Positions 1-11,271 of a stretch of 64,000 nucleotides of DNA are shown piece after piece. The notes under the pieces were generated by a model. That model was not told the DNA's origin and made no database searches. It was given only the letters and a program-made list of their open reading frames with translations. Source of the DNA: Plantago ovata (taxonomy: Eukaryota; Streptophyta; Magnoliopsida; Lamiales; Plantaginaceae); NCBI GenBank assembly GCA_028274465.1, contig CM051455.1, positions 116,287,547-116,351,546 of the forward strand. Reading direction: 5' to 3'. Made by a program: the position numbers and the translations under genes. Each line of letters opens with the position of its first letter. Within the stretch, counting starts at the first letter, position 1.

Positions 1-823
1 CCTTCTCCCCCTTGTTCACTGCATCACCAACAACTTCCTCCTCCACATCAACTTTCTTCTCCCCCTTGTTCACTGAATTACCACCAAGCTCCTCCAAATC
101 AACTTCTTTCTCACCCTTCTTAACTGCATCACCACCAAGCTCATTCATATCAAGATTTTTATCAACTATATTATCTGGATCACCACCATGCTCCTCTATA
201 TCAAGAACAACATGTTCCTTATCACCTCCCTTCTTCTCAAAAACAATCTGCTCATCACCCCCAGTCACCAAAGTCCCATCACCCTCAACAATTTCTTCCG
301 TATTCTGATCACTATCATCATGCATCCCACCCTGCATCTTAACCTCTAGCTCAACATTTCTAGCTATAGAAGAAACATCAATGTTCTTCAGCTTCTCATG
401 ATACAACACATCATCTAATAATTCAAATTCCTTCTCCATACCACTGGTTCCTTCATTATTATCAACCTGAGTCGGACTCTCATTCAAATTGGCAGGAACA
501 AATGAATCACTAGGTGAATCATGCTGAGATGCTCTAATCGACTCCCCAATCCTCGACTTCAATTCAACACAAACATTGTCAACAAATGAATGAAGCATAG
601 GATTATCATAAAACCTTTGAGTAAACCAACTCTGCGATGGTTCTAGTACATCATCCAATTCCTGACCACCAGAACCACACTTCTGCATCCTTTCAAGATG
701 AGCACGCGAAACATTCTCAATATCATTCATGAATATTTTCCAAGACTCTTCAGCAGTCTATAAAAAAGGCCAAATAAGCAAACCAGTGAGAAAACACTAA
801 GTATGTAAAGAAGGAAAAAAAAA

Positions 824-1215
824 ATGATATCAACTATATACCCCATGATATCAACTATATACCCCATGATATCAACTATATACCCCATAATATCAACCAT
901 ATACCCCATGAAATCCTATACACATGCAGTAACTTCAAATTCTGACATAATAAAAACTTCAACAATATACCCCATGATATCACCTATATACCCCATAAGA
1001 TCAACCATATACCCCATGATATCAACTATATACCCCATAATATCAACTACATACCCCATGAAATTCTATACACATGCAGTAACTTCAATTTCTGACATAA
1101 TAAAAAATTCAACAATATACCCCATGATATCAACTATATACCCCATGATATCAACTATACACCCCATAATATCAACTATACACATCATCATATCCTATAC
1201 ATGCAGTAACTACAA
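824..1215. repeat. Intronic minisatellite, about 21-bp unit ATATACCCCATGATATCAAC
   Basis: Tandem copies of a roughly 21-bp unit with core CCCCATGATATC fill the intron between the last two visible exons of the mobile-domain gene. A higher-order duplication is visible: a segment with CACATGCAGTAACTTCAA and TCTGACATAATAAAAA occurs near 920, 1065 and, degraded, near 1195, a period of about 140 bp. Because 21 is divisible by three, the array reads as a repetitive peptide on the plus strand, but that reading is a by-product. Confidence 0.85.
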
Positions 1216-2171
1216 ATTCTCTGATAATAAAAAACTTCCATAAAAACAAAGTTATATCCCATGATATAACACAAACATCCAATGAAAACATGTACACACA
1301 ACTAACAGAAAAATAATAACTAAAAAAAAAATACCATAACAGAAGATTCGTCTCTAGCCTTCTTCGGAACATAATACACAGCACCTTGACCAGGAAGTCT
1401 CTTTGTAAGAGGATAGATGCTATCACGCAATAATTTACCAAAACCTCCATTCTTCTTCTCATACTCGATCCTCTCCGATATCAGACCATCATTCCGGTGC
1501 TGAATCAAAGGGAGATCACGACCTCTCCAAGTAACAACCAATAAGAACCCAGAGGCATCCACTCATAGCATTAAACTCCGAAGTTTTAAAACTCCTAACT
1601 GCAGAACCGAGCCTGTCAAGAACAAAACTACACCAGTCATATGTCTTAATCTTCTTAACGTTCTCAACAGCTCGCAACAGCTTCTGATCAACAACTGCTA
1701 CAGGCAAAGGTGCCAAGAACACCCCACAAACATACAACACAAAGAGCTTCTTGAACTCATCCCCCGCCTCCTTTAACTCAACCAATCGATCAGCAACTGT
1801 AGACAAACGAACCTCACCAGATTTGGTTTTATGTTCAGTTGCCCACGTCCAACTGTCAATAATTTCCTTCCTGTACTTCCCTTTATCACCATACTTTTTA
1901 TCCAAAGGCACCTCAACACCAGGATTACGAGGGATCATAAACAGATCGTAAACATCATCACCGGTTATAGGAAACCTATCATCACCAATCACCATATAAT
2001 AATTTTCATACTCGAACCTCTCCACCAACCAAGGAGTAAACTTCCTAGGCAGATAATGTACAATAACGTGCTGCAAACCACCAAAACCTATATCAATTAC
2101 AGCATCCAATTGTGCTGTGTTGAATTTTCCAAACAAGTCCAACAACTTCTTGTTGGTGATTTTAGTGTCAT

Positions 2172-2774
2172 CAATTCATTTTAGTAGTAATGTGATCTGC
2201 TAGAGACTGATGCGATCTCTCGTTGAGCTCGGAACAAGTTTGGGTAGTGCGGAGTGCACGCTTGTTGAGCCAACGAGTTATCGACCACGAATACGAAGCG
2301 GGGGTCAAGGGGGCGCAGCCCCCTTGCGGGGTCGAGGGGCAGCGCCCCTCGCGGGGTTGCAAGGGGCAGCGCCCCTGTACGGGGTTGCGAGGGGCAGCGC
2401 CCCTGCGGGGTTCCAAGGGGCGTAGCCCCTGGCTGGGACATTGCAACTCTTCGTGAACGAACAGGCTTGTTCGTGAACTAACGTGACCTTTCGTTCATAA
2501 CACTTCGTTCTGAACAGATACACCACTTCGTTCACACCTTTTCGCTTCTATTTATTGAAGTGATCAGTCTCCAAAACAACTACAACGAAAACTCATACAT
2601 CCTCTCTACTTTCTGATCGAAATTCATATTGCCTGAATAAGATTGCCTTCTTGGATTATCCCAACAAGGAATTCGTGTAACCCCGGCACAACTGTAGGGT
2701 CGAATTATCTTGTTTGGAAAGTGACAACACGATCCAAAGAAGTATTCCAAGATTATCACACCCTGATATATTAC
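2172..2774 (-). mobile_element. LTR-like insertion with GC-rich palindromes in the mobile-domain gene
   Basis: Between the donor of exon 2943-2775 and the mobile-domain exon lies about 600 bp unlike its AT-rich surroundings. On the minus strand it contains a TGTGATAATC-type start, an AATAAA signal near 2550, repeated GAACGAA(A/G) words, and a block of GGGGC-AGC-GCCCC palindromes. This composition resembles copia-type LTRs in plants, so a solo LTR or LTR fragment is the best reading. I could not define a convincing target duplication, so the ends are approximate. Confidence 0.45.
2303..2432. repeat. GC-rich palindromic repeat cluster (GGGGCAGCGCCCC)
   Basis: Four successive units of about 30 bp each contain the interrupted palindrome GGGGC-AGC-GCCCC, or a GGGGCGTAGCCCC / GGGCGCAGCCCCC variant, joined by a GCGGGGTT-like spacer. 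Each can form a short GC stem-loop. The block is very GC-rich within an AT-rich locus. Confidence 0.85.
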
Positions 2775-2997
2775 CGACACTTCTCAGCCTGATAATAAGC
2801 CTCCATCCTCTTATGTCTTACGCTACCATCAGGCAGAGTAACACAAATCAAGTAAGACTTCTGCTTCTCCGACAACTTATCAAATTCAGCAGCAGTAAAA
2901 CTTTTCCCCTTCTTACGCCGCTTTTTCTTATCTCCCTCAAACTCTACAACACAAAAAAAAAAAAAAAAAAAAAAAATTATTAAAAAAAACATATGAA

Positions 2998-3935
2998 AAC
3001 CCCATGATGTTACCAATATATCCCATGATATTCACAATAAACCCCATGATCATATTTCTATTAATATCAAATACACATAGAATTTACACTAAAAATGCCA
3101 TGATATCTACAAAAGACCCCATGATATCATCAAAAGACCCCATGATATCCAAAAAAGAAAGGATACAATTCACAAAATCAAAAAACATAGTAGAAAACCC
3201 CATGATGTCACTAATATATCCCATGATATTCACAATAAACCCCATGATCATATTTCTATTAATATCAAATACACACAGAAATTACACTAAATATGCCATA
3301 ATATCTCCAAAATACCCCAAGATATCATCAAAAGACCCCATGATATCATCAAAAGACCCCATGATCTTCAAAAAAAATGCATAGACTTACCAGAATCAAA
3401 CTCAGTAGGTTGCTTCCTTTTATTACTCTTCTTCAAAGCATCACTTGAACTGGACCCTGGCTTAAAAGAAGTAGCTGAAACAGCTCTAGTCCGGCGCATA
3501 TCAACAACCATCTCTAATGATAAAACAGAAAACAACACCAAATTAAAAAAAGAAACCACGATATACTCAAAACATACAATAATATCACACAAACTTCCCC
3601 ATAATATCACAAAAACTTCCAAAATATCCCCAAAAGACCCAATGATATCATTAAAAGACCCCATAATATCATCAAAAGACCCCATAATCTCCACAAAAAA
3701 AATAAAAAATAAAAATTCAATTACCAGAATCAAAAAAAGCAAGTAGAAAACCCCATGAAGTAACCAATATATCGCATGATAATCATAGTAAACCCCATGA
3801 TCATATTTCTATTAATATCAAATACACACAAAAAATACACTGAATATGCCATAATATTTCAAATAAACCCCATGATATAATCAAAAGACCCCATGATATC
3901 ACATAAACTTCCCATGATATGACACAAACTTCAAA
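2998..3935. repeat. Related minisatellite and about 200-bp repeats in upstream introns
   Basis: The introns flanking exon 3513-3391 carry the same CCCCATGATATC core, here spaced as AAAAGACCCCATGATATCAT. A larger block starting CCCCATGATGT and including AATATCAAATACACA recurs near 2999, 3198 and, more diverged, 3751, a spacing of about 200 bp for the first two. The same motif in at least three introns of one gene suggests spread within the locus rather than independent expansion. Confidence 0.75.
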
Positions 3936-4152
3936 TGATATCAAAAAAATCTATTCAAAATACATAACAAAACAGAACGCAAAAACCTTTTAATGAGTCA
4001 GGAGATGTCTTCTTTCTCTTGTAAACTAAACCACCACTTGGACTTGCATTTTTCTTCGCACCAGAAGGAGCTCGCGTCCTTGTGCTTGGTTTATTCACAG
4101 CAGCAGCAGCAGATGTAGTAGATCGCGTCTTCCTTTTATTATCACCATCCAT

Positions 4153-5126
4153 CTCTAACACACAAACAAAGAAAAAATAAGGAACAAAGCACCATGAAAA
4201 CCACAATCAAAATACTACTACAAAGCACAAAAACAAACAATAAAGCAAAAATACTACTACAAAAACACAAAAAACGTCAATGCAGAAAACCAATACCACT
4301 CCATCCAGAAAAGTAAAAAATGACATAAAAACGTCAATGCAGCACAATACCTTCAATGGAGCACAACAACAGACAAGAAAAACCACAACGTATAAGCAAA
4401 CAAAAATCAAACAGAAACCACCATGTATAAGCAAAATTCGAACAATTGAGTAACAAAAAACAAAAATAAAACTACTACTAAACATCACACACATAAACGA
4501 GCATAAAACAAACACAATACTACTACAAAATCACAGAAAAATAAAGAATAACACATCCAGAAAACCAAAAACGACCTAAAACTTCAATGGAGAACAATAC
4601 CTTCAATGGGGCACAAAATCGAACTTAAATACACCAAACAACCGCTGCAAAACCGTCGATGAAGATGAAAACCGCTTCAAAACCGTCAATCGAACGCAAA
4701 ACCGCTTGAAAAAAACCCCAATTGTAGAGAGAGAGACAACCACGATCGAACTGAGAGCGAGAAAGAAAAGAAAAGAGAAAGAAGCCGTTTTTTGGTTAAT
4801 ATCTGCTTATAACCCGAATAAGGAACCGGGTCATAAATCCGGATCCCGAGTTTTTTAAATGGGTAACGAGATTTTGGTTGGTAAATTGCAAAAAGGTCCC
4901 GTCTATATTAAAGACCGTCTTTCCTGAGAATTTGCGTATAAATAAGTACACTAATTCTTCCCAAGCATAAAGTCCAAAACATTAAAACATCTATATTTTG
5001 TATAATTGCATAGTGTATATTTGACGTGACGTTAACAACTTTTTTAATACAATAAATAAATGAACCAATAGAATCCTTACTTTTTGCTGACATGGCACAT
5101 TAATAGAGCATCTGAATATTTTTAAC
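4153..5126. other. Upstream region of the mobile-domain gene; no coding feature
   Basis: On the minus strand this holds the probable 5' leader and promoter, with an A/C-rich stretch containing two copies of an AAACGTCAATGCAG-like phrase and a GA-rich tract near 4726-4785. A TAG acceptor directly before the ATG suggests at least one upstream non-coding exon. I see no other gene here. Confidence 0.4.
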
Positions 5127-5386
5127 TCAGTCGTTACAACGCCTCCATAATGCAAGTTCAGCAGTTCCTTCGCCCGATTCTTTGACAGAACCATCAACAA
5201 AACCGATTTTATTTTTGGTGTAGAGTGCATTGCTCATCTCCTCCACCCAATCAACATAGTTTCCAACATTGAGAAGGTCTCGGACGTGCAATTGGCCAGG
5301 GTTATCCGCGGGTGAATGTAGAAATCAGACATGACATCGACATTTGTAGCGCTAGAGCCTGCCTTGCCATCATCGGACTTGGACAT
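5127..5386 (-). pseudogene. Copia gag N-terminal relic
   Basis: Starting at an ATG at 5386, the minus strand reads a Ser/Asp-rich lead into FYIHP; after a one-base frameshift near 5310 it continues DNPGQLHVRDLLNVGNY, VDWVEEM and KNKIGFVDGS before a stop at 5127. The pattern HPxDNPG, then LLNxxNYxxW, then ALxxKNKxGFxDGS, is the conserved start of plant Ty1/copia Gag proteins. Only about 85 codons remain and nothing downstream continues it, so this is an isolated fragment. The family call is confident; a source element cannot be named. Confidence 0.75.
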
Positions 5387-6102
5387 GGTGAAGGAATCAG
5401 TATTGAATAGAAATATAGAGTATGCGGAAACTTTAGAGAATCGAAAACTCTCTGAAGCCATGATAAATTATGGTGACATAGAGAAGAAGAAACAGGGGCG
5501 CTGGAATATGTATTCTGTATATCACCTCGTGACGTTATCAATCACTTATATAGAGAAGATTGTTTAATTTTATTTTATCGTTTAACTATAATTAATCATA
5601 TGGTATATGTCAATAAAGTAACTGATTTGAAAATTTATTCTATTTTGTTTTTTTTTACAATATATAAGGTGACTAATCAGCTAGCTATCATTCGATCACC
5701 TTACCAGCTTCCAGTTCTCTTATCCAGTTATCACTCACATCATCTGTTCGCTTTGCCAAAATCAAACATTTACATAGTCTCTTGCACCAGAAAACCTTCA
5801 AGTAGGTCATTCATTTTAAGTTGTTCTAAGAGCAAGCTAAGTACGCTTAACTACGCCTTATTAGTATCAATAACATCCTAAATCCCTTTAAATTTCACAA
5901 CATCCTCAGTCGAGTGTCACCTAAACCTACCGTTACCCCTATGGATTCTGGATTGATTCTATTTTGATAGGATTTGTCACGTCTGGGACTAATTGGGGTC
6001 GGGAGCATGCATGACATTATTATGAACAACCAAGGGTCATTAAGACTCCAACTTCCGTTCTGAGAAATGCCGCAGAGCAGAGCAGACAGGTGCAGAGTCA
6101 TT
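5387..6102. other. Intergenic region upstream of SPCH
   Basis: An AT-rich spacer with no recognisable coding region. Its right part presumably contains SPCH regulatory sequence, but I can point to no specific site other than the TATA box given separately. Confidence 0.4.
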
Positions 6103-6109
6103 TATATAA
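6103..6109 (+). promoter_or_regulatory. Probable SPCH TATA box (TATATAA)
   Basis: TATATAA lies about 290 bp before the SPCH start codon, followed by a pyrimidine-rich leader with CTCACTGTCTCTCCTC. A start of transcription about 30 bp downstream would give a 5' leader of roughly 250 nt. This is inferred from position and motif only. Confidence 0.45.
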
Positions 6110-6390
6110 GGCAAGGCACAATCAATCACTGCACCCAACAAACCCTCACTGTCTCTCCTCTAGGTGTAATTGTAGCTAGCTCTACACCATTTCATTTCTT
6201 CTCAAACTTTCATCTTCCTTTCCTTTCCATACACATACAAACAAAATACCAATCCTTAATTCTTTAGTCCCTATCAAATATATATTTATTTTTATTCCTA
6301 TGCTTATAATAGCTTTCTATATTTATTTTTATTCTTAAGAGTGATTTAATTCAGTTTTCATCCTCTAACCGGCCGTTGTGTCAACTCGAA

Positions 6391-9300
6391 ATGGATCATG
6401 GTGATAGTTTATCTGATTTCTTCGGCGAGTCAGACAACTTCTCGTCAGCAGCTGCCTCACCGGACGACATCTTCAGCATACTTGAAGCCTTTGAAAGCGG
6501 GTCGGATTACAACAATCCGGTAACCGGCAGTTCGAATAAGGATACTTGTCATGAGGAGGAGGAGGAGTTTGAGTTCCAAAAAACAGCTAATTATTGTTAC
6601 CCTCCATTAAGCCCTTTCCAAGAATCCGAAAATGAAGTTGAGGCGCCCAAGACAAAGAAGCAGAAAGTGAGCGCTGCTGCTGGGACTTCGACTGGAGAAG
6701 AAGGGCAGCAGAGAATATCACACATTACGGTGGAACGCCAGAGAAGGAAGCAGATGAACGAGCATCTCACAGTCCTTCGTTCTTTGATGCCATGCTTTTA
6801 TGTTAAAAGGGTAAGTCCTTTCAAAACACACTTTTTTTTTTTAATTTAAAATTTTAAACGGCAAAAAGATTCAATAACAAAGATCAACGTTGAAGTACAG
6901 CAATATCCCAGTTTTATGCCAATGTTTCATTTTATTTTATTATGTGATATGATTAATAATATAATTCATTGATTTTGTACTTACTATTTAAGTAGAATAT
7001 TGTAGTTATTTTGGGGTATTTGTAGTGGTCCTATCTTGGATTCTCATGCTTCTTTCTTCCTTAACATGTCTTTTTCTATAAGGACATAAATCCGGAGAAT
7101 CTATGTTGTGTTGGATCTAAATTTAGTTGGCTGTTCCATAAGGACAACCGGTCTCAATTTTCAACTTAAACAGTTTTAAATTACTAGTAGTACTATTGTT
7201 TAGTTTAATTATTTATATTTAACAGAACTAGAATATAGTCTCCTTCTCCGGTTCTTTATCTTCTCCAGGTTCATATGAAGATAGCTTCTTTAAAAAAAAT
7301 GTTATGCATGCAACTTGGAGTTACAAAGGTAATATAAATGTTGTTTCTTATCATATAACATAAATCTTTTCAATAACATTGGTTGTTTGATGGTGTCCAC
7401 TGTAAACGCAATTCATAAGTTGTGCGGTTTTGTTTTTGGATATCCATATATCTTGTTATATTTTAGCAATGTGAGATTTTGATTACATTTTATCCTAATA
7501 ATCTGAATTATTTTGTTGTAGGGAGACCAAGCATCAATAATTGGGGGAGTAGTTGATTATATCAACGAACTTCAACAAATATTACAATCACTAGAAGCTA
7601 AGAAGCAAAGAAAATCGTATAACGAAGTTTTGAGCCCTAGAATCATCTCAAGCCCACTACTTTCACCCCTTTCCTCGCCCCTCAGCCCGCGAAAGCCCCC
7701 TCTGAGCCCAAGATTGAGTGTACCATTAAGCCCGAGAACGCCTACACCTAGTAGTCCATACAATATACCAACTAGCCCTTACAAATCATTGCTACTCCAA
7801 CCCCCATCCCCTTGCAATTCATCCACTTCTTCTATCAATGACACTGTTAACGAGCTTGTTGCTACTTCAAAATCTGCCATGGCAGATGTCGAGGTTAAGT
7901 TTTCGGGTCCAAATCTTGTGCTGAAGACTGTTTCGGGTCGCATTCCGGGCCAAGCTATCAAAATTATATCAACCCTAGAAGAACTTGCACTGGAGATTCT
8001 CCAAGTGAACATCAACACGGTTGATGAGACAATGCTCAACTCTTTCACTATTAAGGTAACAAAGTACTATAGTTCAATTCTATATTAAATTACCATTTTT
8101 TATAGATTATTATTCTATAATAAGAATGGCATTTACTTCGGTAGGTGAAGCACTAAATAGGCCAGGCAGAATGTTACTATCACCCTAGATTGAATAATTT
8201 AATTTGCTATTGTCCCAAAAAACACATCAAAGCAAAATGTACCGTGTGTGTTTGCAAAACTTAAAAAAAAAGTAATTTTTTTTATTTATTTAGAGTAGTA
8301 AAATTAGTTTTCAATGATTTATAACTTTTGCGGTAACGTTGACTGAATAAAACTGATAACCCCAAGTAGCTGAGAATCAAGTAAAATGAGTGTTTCTATC
8401 TGCTTTAAGCGATCCGTAATTCTTTTTGAACTAGAAACATGTGACTTAATTGAATTTACCTAACACTACGATTTCCACTTTTGTAATAATTAAGCTGGTT
8501 CTAGGCTAAAATATCAAACACCAATACTTTTAATAAAACTTCCCTTATTTTTTTTTTTACTTTTAGCATAAGAAGGCTAAATTTAATTCCTCAAAGCATT
8601 TGTAAACACACACTAATAATATATTTGAATAAATTATTTATTTTAAAAATAAATTCTTTAGATACATTTTTCAGTACATAATTTTCAAAGATATCTATTC
8701 CCTCCCATTTCTATGAAATCATCTTTAAATTTGGCATTATAGAATATTTGCTACAGAAATTATGTTGTACACTTATATCACTTATGGTCATTTTTTACCC
8801 TACTTTAATCCAATTCTATAGTTATATCCAAATTTCCCCCATCATATTAACTTATTTTATTTGAATATATATATTTTAGGTAAGTTTTATTATTATTATT
8901 ATTATTTTAATTTTTTTTTATTTTTTAAAACCAACTTTTCACTTACCAAGCCGTAGAACTTATTTAAATGGTGTTTAAGTGATCCAAATAATTATGTGAT
9001 CCAGTTAAAATCAGTTTCAACTTAGGTTTGGTTATTTTCGTCTTAAAAGATCTGAACTGCATGAAGCCATGAATTGCTTTAATGAATTTGAATTAAATTG
9101 AATTTATTTATATTATAAAAAGAAACTAAAACTTTGTTCTCTTCTTATGCAAAACTCTTAATTTCAGTTCAATTAAAATTTGATTAGTTGTTTTATACTA
9201 CAAATCATGTCAGTCAGTTCAATTCAGATCAGTTCAATTTAGTTCAGTTGAGTTATGCCAAGAGTATAGAGTTTAAGTAAATTTAAATTGAACCGAAATT

Positions 9301-10606
9301 AATGAATTTGAACGGAATGAAAAATCAAACTGTATAAGTAAACCAACACAATAATTGGCAGTACAAATGTTTGGTAAGTTTTACTTGCGGGTACAAAGTG
9401 ATTGTTCAGAATCTTCTGATTTTGCAAATTAAGAAGATTGATTGTTGAATCATTTAAAGTTTAAAGTTGTGAATTATTGGCCAATAATTATATATGCATG
9501 CCATTCATTTAAAAGCCCAGAGCTGTATATATTACGTACCCCCACAATTGTTTAATTAACACACTACAGAACAAAGGAAAAAAAAGAAAACAGTACATTT
9601 TGGTTAATTGGTATATTGTCATGTTACTGTCAAAGGCAGTAGCCCGGCCCAGTATTATCAATATTTAATTTTCTAGATGTTAAAAGTGTAAAAGCTATAA
9701 TTGATACTGTATAAGCTCATTGTGATCTTGACAAGGACTTGACAACTTGCTAGAAACGGTAACAAGAACTTTTATGTAGTGTAGTAAAATAAAATGTAAA
9801 ACTTGTTAACTCCAAATTAAATACATTAGCTAGTATCTTGAGAAAAAATGAAAAAATATGCATGATAAGTTGTAGTTTTATCAACTATCCACCATTTATG
9901 TGTATTATGCGAAAGAAACTTACACACATCACGTGAAAAAGAGTAGGGCAATAAGTGAAAAATGAGTATTTGTTTTCTAACAAAACCTCACGCACTATGG
10001 GACCCGCCCTTTTTAATTATTTGACACAATCTCAGTATGAGAGATTTTAATATAAATGATTAGATTTTGTGTATTTTTAATAATAGTTTGAATTTTTTGG
10101 AGAGTTAAAATTACTACCGCTCAGTACTCTTGATTGCAATTAAGTAAAAGATTGTGTGTATTGTAAAACTGATTCTGCTAGAGTTAAAATGACATAGTCT
10201 ATCGGAGTCAGTGGGAGTCATAAGGTGGTGCAGCGGTAAGGAGTTGGGTTACTGAAGTAGAGGTGCGGGGTTCGATCCCGGCGGTGGCGGAGTTATAAGG
10301 TTGGTTTAGGTGTGGATAAATAAAGTGGTTTAAGATGAAATTTGTATATTATTAGTGTAGAAGTAGTTGTAATATTTGCCGTTAAAAAAAATGACATAGT
10401 CAGTTGTTTATATAACGTAGGCAAAGCGAGATTGGTTATTAATTAAGTGTACAAGCATGATAGATATGTATGTAATGTACAGTAATAGTATATTTTTATG
10501 ACTTATGAGGTAACTGACAAAACCATTTTGAATTGGACAGATCGGAATTGAATGCCAACTGAGTGCTGAAGAATTGGCTCAGCAAATTCAACAGACATTC
10601 TGCTAA
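6391..10606 (+). CDS. SPCH: SPEECHLESS-type bHLH transcription factor (stomatal lineage initiation)
   Basis: Three exons, 6391-6810, 7522-8055 and 10541-10606, join in frame to 339 codons. Exon 1 begins at ATG 6391, has an acidic N-terminus and ends within the bHLH domain (HITVERQRRKQMNEHL, then LRSLMPCFYVKR). Exon 2 continues GDQASIIGGVVDYINELQQ and is followed by a Ser-Pro-rich stretch with about ten SP sites (LSPRK, LSPRL, LSPRT), which matches the MAPK target domain that distinguishes SPCH from MUTE and FAMA. It then enters the C-terminal ACT-like domain (ADVEVKFSG, LQVNINTVDETMLNSFTIK). Exon 3 gives IGIECQLSAEELAQQI to the stop. All boundaries are GT/AG (GTAAGT, GTAACA donors). SPCH acts in the nucleus with ICE1/SCRM partners to drive asymmetric entry divisions of stomatal precursors and is restrained by MAPK phosphorylation. 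No lesion was seen. Length is slightly below the Arabidopsis protein, about 364 aa as I recall. Confidence 0.96.
6811..7521 (+). other. SPCH intron 1
   Basis: An AT-rich intron with a GTAAGT donor and a TTTTGTTGTAG acceptor. It splits the bHLH domain between the basic/helix 1 part and the loop/helix 2 part. Nothing else was recognised in it. Confidence 0.85.
8056..10540 (+). other. SPCH intron 2, 2.5 kb
   Basis: A long, strongly AT-rich intron between the ACT-like domain exon and the 66-bp last exon. It has a GTAACA donor and an ATTGGACAG acceptor. Around 9080-9340 repeated TTCAGTTCAATT / AATTGAACCGAA-like words suggest an old degenerate repeat. A SINE occupies 10200-10387. No coding sequence was seen. 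Confidence 0.8.
10200..10387 (+). mobile_element. tRNA-derived SINE in SPCH intron 2
   Basis: A 188-bp insertion with pol III promoter elements: an A-box-like TGGTGCAGCGG near 10226-10236 and an exact B box GGTTCGATCCC at 10269-10279, 33 bp apart from box A's end. It ends in a short A run. It is flanked by perfect 14-bp direct repeats AAAATGACATAGTC at 10186-10199 and 10388-10401, the hallmark of LINE-mediated retroposition. Orientation is the same as SPCH. A near-perfect target duplication suggests a fairly recent insertion. Confidence 0.9.
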
Positions 10607-11271
10607 AAGTAATGCGCGTGTACGTACAGTTACTTAATTGGCTCCATCAGCTGGTCACAATAAAGCAAATGTGGAAGCTTAAAAACAATCACTTGCTGCA
10701 TTCATATCTCTATGTACTAGTGTATTGTGTATTTTGAGTATCTTTTTCTCTGTTAATTTGGATTGCTCTTTCTTTTGCATTGAGCTCATCTGATTTATAA
10801 TATGGACAATTTGAATATGTTTCAGTTTTAGTTAATCTTTTGGTGGCGTTCTTTCTAACCACTTCTTAACTGTGAGATACCCAAATCATGCATTTGATGA
10901 GGTAAGCTTAGTAGAAAACAAGTAGAGAACAGCAAGCATATCATAACCTTTCATCTATATGAATCAGCTAAGATATATAATTACTGTCAGCGATGACATA
11001 TGGTCGCGTACCCTCCTTTCTCCTCTCCCTGAGCCGGAGTTAAGCTTACCAACTTCGGTAAGGGATCCGGATATGTGATCTGAACGATACAGTAGAATAG
11101 ACTAAAACTTTTTGAAGGTGTTATTTGCCTATAACCAATATTTTGTGCTTTGTATTGGATTAGCAGGTGTTTTGCCATTACGGCGTTACTGCAATAAAGC
11201 ATTTATGTTTATCTTATCAAGCCTCAAAGATTCAATATTATACAATACAGTAGTAGAATTAGAAACATCTA
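10607..11271. other. SPCH 3' region and convergent spacer
   Basis: This stretch holds the 3' UTR of SPCH and the 3' flank of the oppositely oriented ABCG pseudogene. No further gene or repeat was recognised; several AT-rich candidate poly(A) signals cannot be ranked by eye. Confidence 0.5.

Larger units (their letters stand above)
1..4152 (-). pseudogene. Plant mobile domain (PMD / Ulp1-associated) protein gene, partial, probably broken
   Basis: This is a multi-exon minus-strand gene running off the left edge. Exons I can place are 4152-3987 (start ATG at 4152; short basic, Ser/Ala-rich stretch), 3513-3391, 2943-2775, about 2150-1335, and 757 to beyond 1, with GT/AG boundaries at most ends. 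The large exon encodes a plant mobile domain: an IGFGGLQ motif, then LPRKFTPWLVERFE, then a DDVYDLFMIPRNPG segment. This family is found in MULE-type transposons and in host genes beside Ulp1-like proteases. The last visible exon is acidic with an imperfect repeat around GEKEVDLEELGG. Near 1515-1525 the mobile-domain frame ends in TGA while the continuation (LPLIQHRNDG) is in another frame, so one base appears lost or gained. An LTR-like insertion lies just before the main exon. Family assignment is fairly sure; whether it is transposon-borne or host is unknown, because the C-terminal part is off-window. Confidence 0.6.

Noticed and set aside
824..1243. Plus-strand repetitive open frame (MISTIYP repeats)
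   Set aside because: It is a by-product of a 21-bp intronic minisatellite in a minus-strand gene; it shows no domain and no gene signals.
2171..2456. Overlapping frames on both strands across the GC-palindrome cluster
   Set aside because: Palindromic GC repeats keep all frames open; there is no conserved domain.
4207..4515. Hydrophobic minus-strand frame upstream of the mobile-domain gene
   Set aside because: It is low-complexity Phe/Val/Cys from an A/C-rich leader; no start context or homology is apparent.
8690..8870. Stowaway-like MITE in SPCH intron 2 (CCCTCCCATTTCTATGAAA)
   Set aside because: Only one end resembles a MITE terminus; no inverted partner or TA duplication could be found.
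10225..10280. Possible tRNA gene in SPCH intron 2
   Set aside because: A and B boxes are present, but there is no cloverleaf or anticodon arm, and the target duplication plus A-tail identify a SINE.
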